Below, piece by piece: positions 50,329 through 62,031 of a stretch of 64,000 bases of DNA (position 1 is the first letter of the stretch; the number at the start of each line of letters is the position of its first letter). Under the pieces are notes generated by a model. That model searched no databases. It saw only the letters and a program-made list of their open reading frames with translations, and had not been told where the DNA came from. Origin of the DNA: Edolisoma coerulescens (Eukaryota > Chordata > Aves > Passeriformes > Campephagidae); the NCBI GenBank assembly GCA_013397115.1, contig VWZW01006868.1:1-64000 (forward strand). Direction: 5' to 3'. Both the position numbers and the translations under genes were made by a program.

Positions 50329-51835
50329 GTGAGTATAAATAATAATTCATTCCAGCTCTTTACATTTCTTATTTAAGAGGCGAGTTATTAATTTTCTTAA
50401 ATTATTGTGAACTGCTCCTATAGTGTCTAAATGGGAAGGACAAAAAGGAACAAAGCATGCAATAAATTTCACGGAAGTCTAGTTATCTAAAAACACAGTA
50501 GGATGTGCTGATTTGCAAGTTGTTTGGGTTTATGCTACTATAAATCACCTGCAAATTAGGTAAAGCTTTGGGGTACCTGGACTATAATTTAAGTTCTGCT
50601 GTTGCCCACTGTGTGTATGTATGGCAGGTTTCGCAAAACCAAAAAAACCCCAACATTCTGAATTATGAATGTGATACTCTAGGGGTTTTTAACCTAAAAA
50701 TGCACATACTCAATACTATGAATTCCTTTAGGGACAGTACTTGGTAAAGTCCATAGCGGAGGAATGACAAGGGACAATTAGTCCCTAAGGCCAAATCTTT
50801 TAGAGTTTAGTTCCCAAATTAAGCTAGTTTGCTTTAAGAGATGTGTCTGCACAAGAAGTCAGAAGAAAATTTTTTAAAAAATCACAATTTGGAAATTGTG
50901 CTTCTCTTGCCCTAAACAGAGCCACCACACACCAACAAAAAAAAAAAGGATGATTTAATACATTTTTTTCCTCTCTTTTGAGTTCTCTACCTGTAACATG
51001 TGCTTTGAACTACTTATGTTACTTCTGAAGGAAACAGGTGATGCAATACCAGCTGTAAAGACTGTAGTGCAAGTAACAAAGACATGGGTACTGTTTAAGA
51101 CACCTATTTCCATGGTTCCTCTTTATATTCCCTAAATGCTTTGCAAGCTCAGCTAGTGTCACGGAAGCCATTTGGTTACAGATGGCTCTTGCAGTGGCAC
51201 TTCAGTTGCAACTTTCACCACAAGGTGAACTTCTGCAGCAGCTTTAGAACAATTATTTGAGTTATGCATGAAGGAAACTCTGTAGTGCAGTTCAGAGGTT
51301 CAGTCATACATGGTTAAGCTGGTTTACTGTTGCATTATTCTTGTAAGTTTTCTGATGTTTGCATTTGGTTATGAATAATGAAACAGTCACAGAGAAACTG
51401 GAAAGCTCTGTCAAGAAGGAGGGGAAATCTACCAGAGACATGCTGGAAAACAAGTCAGTGCTCTGGCGTGTAAGACTCAGTTTATGGCACTAATGTGAAG
51501 GCAAAGATCCTCCTTTTCTCTTTCACATGGCATGACTTGCCTTTATGGGCAGGGGAGTTTGGCAATTCTTAAAGTAGGCACAAAATGCACTTCACGCTGT
51601 GCTTGGCACCTCTGTCAGTGCCACTCACATCCAGCAGTCAGGGGTAACTGGCTAAAAAGGTCAATGCTGGTCTTGCTTACTCCTTCCTACTTTTTAGTCT
51701 TCTGTTCTAGGCCATTTACAAATTCAAAGGAATATGTTTATTTTGTTCACTTAAAAAAAACCATTTTAATTGCCATAAACAGTTGTAGCATTATGCCGTG
51801 GATCCTGATTTAGGATCCTGCCAACTACACCAGTT

Positions 51836-52816
51836 TGTTACAAATGAGTGATTCAGATCACTCAGAGAATCACTGTCAGAGGTATTAACAAGAGTGGGTT
51901 TAATATTAATTTATAAAAGTGCAGCTTAATAAAGTTCAGTGGCAAGATTCACTCTATTTGTTACTACATTATACAAAGGAAAATCAAGTTCAAATCTATT
52001 TTGAATGATTTACACAGAGATCAAAGGGTGAGGTAGACCCTCCCAATGGGTCATGAGTTTCAGAGCAGACCCCCTTGCTTTCTAAACGCCTGATGGAGCT
52101 TAGGTGTGGCTAGGTCCAGCCTTAGACTCAGACTTGGACAATGGTGTATTGGGAATTACCTACATGGATTTCATTAATATTTATTTAGCATGCTACCAGC
52201 CACTTACCAAGGATCCATGAATAAGGGGTCTCTCTGCCTTGGGTAAGGAAGGATTTCTTAGTCTCAGGTAAGGAATCTCAATCCTTGAGAGGGGTCCCAG
52301 CTGAAGGGGAGAGTCAGGGGTATGCAGTCCGGTTGCAGTTTAGAGAATGCGAATTGGACTCATCCAAAGCTCAGTTGTTTGCAGAAAGGTTTCTGCCTCA
52401 AGGCATAACCTTGAGAGTTGTCCCTGGTTAAGGGGAGGTCACTGCTGTGCAGCCACGCTGCCCAGCAGGGAGAGCTCAAAGGTGCCTCCCTTAGGCTGTC
52501 AAAGCTATGGGATAAAGTGGTTGACTTGTAGTCAAATTTAATACAGCAGGAAGGGTATGTGTGAGCCTCCTTGTACCACAGGTTTCTTTGTTCTTTGATA
52601 AATGACTCTTGGAAAAGCCACCTGCTATTCATGCATTACTCACACAACCTGTGTTCCAAGCTCATGTCCATCGATGCTCACTGGGTCACTCTGCCCCTTT
52701 GGGGGTTTCTAGAGGAGTTCTTGGCCTGGCTACTGCTCAGGTCTTTACTTCCTTTGGAGCCCATACCAAATTACTGATAGTTTGGTTAAGTGGTCAAGCA
52801 CATCTGTCATACACTA
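51836..52816 (-). mobile_element. Candidate solo LTR (~0.98 kb, antisense), flanked by an 8-bp direct repeat
   Basis: The octamer ACCAGTTT occurs at 51829-51836 and again at 52816-52823, framing a block with different composition from the intron. Read on the minus strand, the block ends ...TTGTAACA, as an LTR ends in CA. It has an ATTAAA poly(A)-type signal at 51904-51899, about 65 nt before that end. The opposite end reads TA rather than TG, so one base may have decayed. The exact target duplication (5-7 nt inside the octamer) is unclear. No retroviral gene remnants lie in it, so it would be a solo LTR. The class is unknown. Confidence 0.5.
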
Positions 52817-53090
52817 CCAGTTTAATTAAAGTTTTAATTTAGCCACATCTTTTACAGACAAACTTGCTGTCCTTGAAATGTAAAACGAAGCAGTCAAGTT
52901 TTAAGGTGTCTTACTGAGCTGATGTATCTATTGCCTTCTCCAGCTGTCCTCACTCTTTCTTTTTTTTATTCATTCTCATCACTCATATTTAATATTTACA
53001 AACAACTAAATTGTTTTCTGTACCTTTTTGGCTTTTAAAATAAACATATTCCTTCTTTAATCTTTGATGCACTTCTTTTCTATTGGTTGT

Positions 53091-53604
53091 TGTACTAGTT
53101 TGAAAACAAGCCAGCGGGAGAATGCAAGTCAGAATTATAATTTAATAGGAAAATTAAAACAAATGCAATAGTACAAGAACACTGACAGAGTCAGGATACA
53201 ACTTGGCACCCTGTTAGTCAGGATGGTGGTAGCAGTCCAGATGAAGTGGTTCTGTTGAAGTGGTGATCCTGTAGAAGGGTCTGGTCTTCACCTGAAGGTC
53301 CAGTGATAGCTCTTGTCCCCTGGGAAGCCAGGAGGTAAAGGCTGACTGTGGTGTTCCAAACCCCAGATTATATCCAGGTGGGAATGCTTGGTTCCTCCCC
53401 CTGGGCGGAGCATCTCACAATGAGATATTGTAGTGTTATGAGTCACGCAGTGAGGCTTGGTGGCCCATTAACAGCAGATATCCCTCTGGGGGGAGTTACC
53501 AGGGATGTGTGGTGGAAGAGACAAAGAGCACTGCCCCACCTGGTTTTCACAGATGGTGATAGAATACATACTTTTGGTTACACCTTACACTGTAACCTAA
53601 GACA
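53091..53604 (-). mobile_element. Endogenous retroviral solo LTR (514 bp, antisense) with 5-bp target duplication
   Basis: GTTGT at 53086-53090 and GTTGT at 53605-53609 flank a block that begins TGTACTAG and ends CTAAGACA on +. The terminal octamers are near-inverted (6 of 8), as in LTRs. On the minus strand an ATTAAA signal at 53146-53141 sits about 50 nt before the LTR 3' end, and a TATA-like GATATAAT lies near 53366-53373, giving a U3-R-U5 layout. A 5-bp duplication fits class III (ERVL-like) elements, and the text resembles a repeat I associate with passerines. No internal retroviral genes are present. Its orientation is opposite to the host gene. Confidence 0.85.
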
Positions 53605-56600
53605 GTTGTTAATTCTCTAAAAGAACTTCATGAAGGCTGAGAAGATACAGGTAGCATTCTCTGCTTGTTTACATAATTTTCTTTCTGTCATCAATGTAGA
53701 AAATTTCTGTTAGCCCTCTTCAGTAACCAGATTTGCTACACATTTTACTGGTTTTCATTTTATCTGGTTTTTCCTTGATATTTAACTGTTTTATCTCATC
53801 ACTTCCACATTTACGATGATACTGCACTCAATAATCCATAAATCAGGCAGTACTTCATGCTAAATCTTCAGCAGCAATGTTTATTTATGGTTAGGTATGT
53901 TCAAGACCTGTGATTTTCCTGGTTAAAATTTCATTTTTATACAGATGATTAATCTGTAGCAACTAGTTGCTTCTAAAGCTATTACTTCAATAATTCCCTC
54001 TTGAGCTTATTCACACCAGTTGGTTTTGGATTTTTGGTTTCAAATTGTATTTGTATAGGCAACATTGCCATGGATAATATAATTACGTGTACAACCTGCT
54101 TCAGCTGTTCCCAGGGTCTGGCATTTGGTGGTTTCTTGGCCTAGTGTCAGCCTCAGGAAAATTGCCTTTTAATGGCCTTGCATCAGCTGCTGCATTTCCT
54201 TCCACCCTTTCATGTGCTTCTCTCCTTATGGAGGTGACAGGCTAGACCAGAACTTCAGCCCCACCTTTCTCTTCCCCAGAAAACTGAGGAAATTTAGTTT
54301 TTCTGTTCCAGGACAGGAGTATCCCAAGCTGCAGGTGGACATGGCTGCCGGGGCACTGAGCACTTGCTCAGACCATGAGGTGCTACTGAGTTAAAAAACC
54401 CTCTGCTTTGCCTCTGAGTTAAAACAAGTAAAATTGCTTGAAAACAAGTTTTATCCAAGCCTTTTCTTTTTGATCTTTTTTCTCCTTGATATATGCCTTG
54501 TGTCTAGTACAGAATGTAAAGGTTTTATTAGATTACAAAAGGAGAGGACTATAAAAAAATACTTTTCAGTTTAGTCAATCCTGTTCTTTGAAGACCTTGA
54601 TCCTGCTCTTACTGCAGTGCAGCCTAGAAAATGGAAAGGAAGAAGCAGGCACAGGCATGTCTGTACTCTTTATTAATGTTTTAGGTATTCATTAAAATTT
54701 CTAAATTTAAGTTTTTAGAAGACAAAACACGCAATTACTCTACATTAGAAATATGAAAAGGAAATGGAAAAAATGCGCACCTTAAAGACTACTGAATACG
54801 TGTCCAAAGATAAAAAAAAAGTCTCAAATTCTAAAAAAGGCAGATAATAAAGGTAGAGAGGTTGAGGATTTTTACATTGTAATTCAGGTTAGATCACATT
54901 TTAGCAGAGCTCACCCCATGATGAAAGGGATCTCACACGTGCATGCATGCACATGCATATTCTTATCTTCCAATCAAACAGATAGAGAAGCTGCTCCAAA
55001 GCAGTGACAGGTAGCGAAATCAAATGTCTACTTTCCATTTTGCAACACCAGAAAAGGTGTTTGGTCATGCTGAACAACCCAATCCCTCTGCAGTGTCTGT
55101 CCTCCCAGGGCACGAGGGGACATCAAGCAGCTCTATTCTGAACCATATTTTCATCTCTCTTGTGTGTCCCTTATCCTCTCCTCTGCAAACTTGTCCATTA
55201 CTCAGCGCTGGGAGATCTCTGTTGCCTCGCATTAAGGAGGAGGAGTGGGATTGCAGTCTGCAACATACCTTCTCTTTAAAAAAATATTCAGTAGTCCTGC
55301 CATCGTGATGTGTTGAAATCTAGTAGGTGTGACTTCTATATTTGTGCTAATCTTTGACATTATTCTTCCTCCATGTATCTGACTTGCCTGTTAATAGTGT
55401 CTGTCTTCTTACCCTCTTGCTGTGCCCATTCTTTTGAAGGATTTAAAATGCTTCTGCAAAAATACAGTAGTCTTTCATCTCAGTGCTTCCCACAAAGGAA
55501 ACCTTCCAAGTTATTTCCCAGCCAAGCTTATTTTCTTACACAGATTACAGAAGTTCACTGAACTTTGTCCTGCTGAGGAAAAAGCTGGATTCTCAGGAGC
55601 ACAGCTTTGACTCCTTGAGAAGATCTATGTGAGCCTCTCTCTCTAAATTAGCTATGCAGTGAGCTAACTCCTAGGACAAAGCATCTCCACTTGCTCACTC
55701 TCTTCCACATTGTAGTTTCCTATGAGAATATTTGATTTGCATTTAATGTATCAGCTTGTGACATAGATTTTTGCTAGGTTTAGATCCTTTATTCTTTCCC
55801 TACTCCACACTGGAGATCTAGCAGGCCAGTTTCTATAAACATACTTCTTTGTTGTCTTAATTTTTAATCTCCCTTTTAATTGTTGTTTAACCATGCAGAA
55901 TTTCAACACAGAAAAAAAAGCTAAGACCCCTGAGTTTTCATTGTAAAAGCAAACAGATTAAAGCCATGATTCTTTTACTTTTGTTCAACTTAGAGACAGG
56001 ATAAATGAATGTATCTGAATTAAATTCTGCTAAGATAAAATAAAGTGAAGAGATGCTGCTCTGAGAAAATCACTTGGGTGGTTTGTTTCTTCTGCAGAAC
56101 GTAGATAAGTACAAGGCACAAAAGGAAGGAGGAAATATCTGTGAGATGGAGCAGAGAGAGACATGGAGAACCATAAATAAATAATGTATGATTATGTATA
56201 TGTAGTGAGTGAAGCTGTGAGCAAGCTATGAAAACCATGTGTATGGCTGAAAGTTAACCTATCTACCAAATACAAAAAAAAAAGGTATTATTTTGGCTTC
56301 TTAAAAGCATAGTTATTATGATTTTTCCTGTCTTTCAATTCTGAACTCTACATAGGAAAATTGAAACTACTGTGAAGGAAAGAAAAAGTATAATGCTTTT
56401 CAGTTTGCCTTTATGTGATGTAAATTCTCATGCTGTCTGGCATAAAAACGTAAATGATATTTCTTAGAGGTTTGTCCAAGTGCAGAGGTTTTCTTTATGA
56501 TTTATAGGGTTGTGAAGCCTTGGTTCCAAAACTTGTCACAAAAATTTAAACTCACAGTGTAAATAAACGAGAAATCTTGAGCCTTTAACTACCTTTATAA

Positions 56601-57432
56601 TGAAAGCAGAGGTTATAAACAGATGTGTTCCTGCTGACTGAGTGAGAGCACTCAAGGAAGATATCGTGGGTCTGCTCCTCGTCACCATCTGTCAGCAGGG
56701 AGTTACTGCCCTCACATGAGAAGAAACTGAAGGGGATTTAATTTGTTTTTAAATTAATTATAAGTACTCAGGAGCAATTTTAGTGTATCCTAGCTGGTGT
56801 GGGGGCTGAGGGCAGGGCGGTAGCCTCTGGTTTGGGGCAGTAAGTGAGGGAAACCATGTGCTTTCCCTCCATGAATACAGCACTTGTTGTGGAGGGTGGA
56901 GAGCAGCTTCCTTGGGTGCCTACGCACTCGGTCCTCTTGACAGGACACTGCTCATAGTTAAGTGGAGACTAAAGCTCTTAAGCTTGGCTTTCAAATTTGT
57001 TCAGTACAAATGTTCATGAAGAGTATATAGTGTTGAGCATTACAGAGGCGTTAAACAGTGCAAGGACAATTTTTGTGCAGGTTAAATCTTAGAATGCGTT
57101 ATGCAGGTAATGAGCTGGGCAAGAATTTCAGATGGAATCTGACTTTCCTATTTTACTAATTAAAGGGAACATATCAACATTTGAAATCTATTAAATCCAG
57201 CTAGTCATTGCTTTCCAGCTCTGGGACTAGGAGATAAATAAATGAACTGGTTTTATAGGCAATAGTGTGAAAAAGTAAATTTTTGGTACTGTACAAAGAG
57301 TTCACATATTTATAGTTTAACAGAATATAATTACATAACCTTAAACATTTTACTTTTATTGTAGCTGAAGTTGTTACATTTATTGTAAGCTGAATGTGAA
57401 TTTTGCTTGAATTTTACTTCATTTCTATTAGC

Positions 57433-57492
57433 TTCATTTTACTCCAGTTGTTAAATGTAGCCTGGCTACACTTAACAACTGAAGTAAATGAA
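57433..57492. repeat. Near-perfect palindrome, ~30-bp arms, 1-nt loop
   Basis: The left arm at 57433-57462 and the right arm at 57464-57492 are reverse complements apart from one 1-nt bulge and two mismatches. They meet at GTAGCC-T-GGCTAC. Almost loop-free palindromes of this size tend to be unstable, so it may be a relic of a palindromic (MITE-like) element or of a fold-back duplication. No terminal duplication was identified. Confidence 0.85.
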
Positions 57493-60400
57493 TGAAAAAT
57501 TACATAGCCAATATAAGCTTAACAAAGTTGAGTGACATCTATACAATATGGTCCTATTTTATAGAGTATGTGCCAAATCTTCCAATAAAAAGTAGATTTT
57601 ACAGCTGCTCCTAGTAGCTAAAATGTATTGCCATCTACTCAAAGCCCATCTTTTAAACAGTGTGCTTAATAAGCAGGATTCTAAAATAGGAATTATGTTT
57701 GATTTCCCCTGGAATGCTTTGAACTTGAAAAGATTAGACACATTAAGGAAAAAAATAGAAAGATTTGCCTGTCAGACTTTTCTTTTTTTTAAAGATCAAT
57801 TACATACTTAATTTAGATGACAGACAAAGAGGAGACAATTTCTGACAACTGTCCAATGTAATATTCAAGGAAATGGGGAACAATATCTCAGATTCCTTAC
57901 ATATTCGTGTTATATCAAGAAGTCTCATACTTCCTTTGTTTCCTCCAAAGACTGACAGCTTCTCCAAAGCAGCACTTGTCACATCCATTGCCTGCACTGC
58001 CCTTGGTCCAGCATCCCTTCTAATGCAGCCAGCTCCACAAATAAGACGATTTCTCCATTTCACACGTGAAAAATTCCATCTATATAATAAGGGAGCATTA
58101 AATTGATCCCTCTTCAGCTACTGTGCCTTTTGTTGTCTTCTTTGTGATCTCGTCGGTCTAAAATATGGCAGGAGCATAATTACTAATTGTGTGTTAAGAA
58201 AGGTCTCAATACCAATGAGAAAGCAGTGGGTACGGCCAGGTACGATTTCCATTTCCAGCTCTATTTGCTGTGGATGCACAGCTTTGGTGGACTGTGGAAC
58301 GTTCTCATTTTGGCACCTGAGGCCGTGCAACACCGAGAGCAGACTGAGAGTGCAATAATCGGCCACTCCAGCTGGGCTGTTTCTGTTTCCCTAAGTGGCC
58401 TGTCTGTCAGGGCAAGGCCAGGTGTTTTCCTGGATTCTTTTTCAAAATTAATGCATGGAACCTGCTGAACTGCTCTTGAACCTATTCTTTCTCTGACCTT
58501 CTAAGATGCCAGTTCTCCTGCTGACTGCAATAAGTTCGTATTTTTCAGAATATTCCCCACCTGTCTTTACAAACACTTCTTGCCGTGAGAGACTTGTTTA
58601 GTCTTTACTTACTGAATCGTGATTATGGATTATTGGGCCCATTTTTCTCCTAATGGGATCACTTTCAATGATTTTTTTTTTTCTTCTTGTCAAGTAATAG
58701 CTGAAATCAGTTCTGTGTTGGGCATCAGTCCTGTGATATCCTTATCTTTCGACCTTAAATCCTGAGAGCTAGTTTGTGTATATACTACCCGTAGGTAGTA
58801 CAGATTCTAAGGGACACATAAAATTAATTAATTGAGAACTAGATAAATGTCAGTAAGGTTGCAGTTAGACTTAAGGAAAGATTCTTATGAATAGGATAAG
58901 AATGACCAAATCATCTATATTCATTTTGCTTATTTCTCATTTTCTGTTTTAAAAGTTGAATTTTATGAGATAAATTATAGTTTCAAATATGATCTTTAGG
59001 TTTGGCAGCCTCCTGCATGCTACTTATTTGTTTTGAATTTCAAGTATTAATCAGATAAACTTTTATATTAGGAAATCTCTGGCTAGATAATTTAAGAAAA
59101 ACAAACCATAAAAAAATGCATCTCATCTCTGAATGAATTGCTTTTCTTACAAGTAATTTTTGTAACACAAGCATTCATGGCATTGCATTTTCCATGGCAA
59201 TTGAGCTCAGAAAATGAGATTATGGTACAACACAAGCAGCACCCTTTATATAACCAGCCTAGCAGGGTCACTGAGTGGTGTCTACAGCCTACAGAGTGGA
59301 ATAGTGAGCAGAGGTCAAACTTTGCTACTTATCACCTACCCACTCTGTGTGTCAAGGTCCTCCCTCCTCTTTTTCAGCAGGACCAAAATTTGTTAACATA
59401 AATGCCATATGTAGGTGTTGGGTTGGGAGCTTGAGGGGGGAACAAACTCAATACAGCAATAAGTTACTAAGAATTAAGGTTGCTGTAGATATGTGCAAAG
59501 TTGTTGGTATGAGTTTTATTCTTCACTTATGCACTTCACACTTCATAATGTGAACTTATGCACTATTATGTTAATGAAATTTAATGGTCAATTGAGTTGT
59601 GGGGTTTAATGTTAAAATTTTTATGCAGTAAGTAAAGGTTTTTAAAGAAATCTAAATATATAAAACCATGATAATACAGTCTCATCCAAGTATTTTATAT
59701 TTATCTAGATGTCTGCTAGGAAAGTTTCTATTATTTTAATGTTTAAGTAGAAAAAAATTGCTTTAGATATCTGGCTAGTTAATAGCCCAGATTGCCATTT
59801 GAATTTTATTATGTACTTGTCTGCTGGTTTTCTTTATCAAGATATTTTTTTCTGTTCACTACTGCAGAGCTAATACAGGAATAGAGGGGCAAAGATACAT
59901 TTTTCTGTGCTTCATTTTCAACAAATTTAAGTCTATTTTTTTGCTTAAAAGATGTATTATTAGAGAAAATGCTGTAAAACTTTTAATGCTTGAGGGTTAT
60001 GGCACCCTGCATGAAGCATACTAAGAAAAATTGTTAGAAAGAAATATTACAGGCATGGAATTAAAATGTAAAGAGTAGCTAGAAAATTACTGTTTGGCAT
60101 GGGAATAGATAACTTCATGCAAACACCTCAACTATATCAGCCACGTGGAACACCAAGATTTAATCATAAACCAAAATATTTTTAGTTGAGACATGGGTGT
60201 TACATTTTGTTAATGATTAAGAGACACTTTTGCAGCAGGAACTACCTCATGAACATCTCAAGGAGATGGGAGCTAAAGGGTATATGGTCATACAAATGTA
60301 TTGACCTGAAAATATGGAATAAAGGAATGTGAGGAAGACAAAAAGAAATTAAATTTCAATTGAATAAAAATACTGAAATACTAAAATAATTTTTCTTTCC

Positions 60401-61889
60401 AAGCATTCTTTTCCAATCCACCATTTGCCATCCTGGAGGTTTTATTAGCAAAGGGATACACATTCCAACATTGTAAAGAATGGGACAAAAAGTGAACAGA
60501 TTCTGCTGCATGCTGAAACACAGAAAAACTGCACCTTCATTAGAAAACTAGAAGCTGAAGATGTCTTCCCAGATCAGTGATTTTTATCTACTGTTTCATC
60601 TTCAATTTAACTCTGCATAATTGCTTTTAACTTCAGGACTTCATCAATGGCAATGCTCTTAGCTGACCTTACCTATGCTCCTTTTTTAGAAAACATAGAA
60701 AAAAAGTTAAAGCGATTGCAAATGTGACTCGATGCAACAACAGCAGCTGCAGTAAACAGGATACAGCCATAAAGACTGGATATGTCCCTAAGGAAACCAG
60801 TGTGTAATTTAGTTTCAGATATAAACATAGAGAGAATAACAATATGAAGCAAACTCACAGGCGAAGGTTCTCTCAATGAAGGGTTCACTTGAAGGTCTAA
60901 AAACGTAAATTTGATAGGAATCTTAAGGTTAAAAAATACATTATGTGCACGTATATGCATTCTGTTACTCCTGGGACTACCTCTGCTCAAACAGTTAAGG
61001 AACAATTTGAAAAGTGTTTAAAGCAAAATTCTTTTTTAACCATGTTTGCTGAGAATCCCTGGAATGTATAAATCATGTACTGCATTTGATAAATATGATT
61101 AAACAGCTAAACTGAGAGAAGTTCTGAAGTAAAGAAGCCTACATTTATGATAGTTTTTCTTACATCTTGATTACAGTGTTGCACGTCATTAATTTGCATT
61201 TACTTCTGTGCTTGAAAGCACCCTCTGCTTCCATTTTATCACCAGCTCCAGTCATACTGCAGTTGCCAATTTTACTGAGCAGATTTCTTTAGTAAATGAG
61301 AAGTTCTAGTATGAAATACTTTTGTGTGTATTAATCAGCTTTTAGCTACCGCATGATGTTCAGTTCCTTTTTTGCTGTGTTTTGCTGATTCTTGACTATA
61401 AAAACATAGTCATTGAATATTAAAGTTTGCTTTCACGGCACAGTGTTGATATTCAATGTGTCTTCTGTAAGAAAATCCTAGTTCAAGTTCATTAAAAAAT
61501 CATTCTGAAATTACGCAGTATAAAACATGAAACTAAACTCTGTGGCTGAACTATCATTCAGAGATATTCACCAACCCAAACCTATAGGCTTTGGGGTTTT
61601 TTTTTTTGTAAGTATAAACTCCACAATGGTAGTCTCAGTAGGTATAGAGGGCTTGCATTTATAATTCAAAAATTGCTGTATGTTTCTTAATTGCCTTTGT
61701 GAAGCACAAAGGAAAAGCTGGCTCCAACTGACAGCCATATTCTGTACTTCCAGAGGTAACTAAAAAGCACATTAGACAGCTCTAAATTTTGTTTGAATTC
61801 AGATTCTATTATTTTCTTGAAGTAGCCCTAAACTAAAATTATAGCAGGTACCAATCTGAATAATCTTTAATTTCAACATGTTTGAATTT

Positions 61890-62031
61890 GGGGGTTTGGG
61901 GTGTTTTGGGGATTTTTGTTCATTTGCTTGTGGGGTTTTTTGTTTGGATTTTGGGGGTTTTTGGTTTGGTTGTGGTTTTTTTTTTTTTTTTTTTTGAACA
62001 CTATCTAGAAATTAGCAAAAAAAAAAAAAAA
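61890..62031 (+). repeat. G/T-rich tract with T20 and A15 runs
   Basis: Five runs of four or five Gs, starting at 61890, 61898, 61908, 61932 and 61953, are separated by T-rich loops on the + strand. The first four could form a G-quadruplex with one long loop. Then follows T20 (61976-61995), a 21-nt spacer and A15 (62017-62031), which together can pair as a hairpin. It is probably simple-sequence DNA in the intron. Confidence 0.65.
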
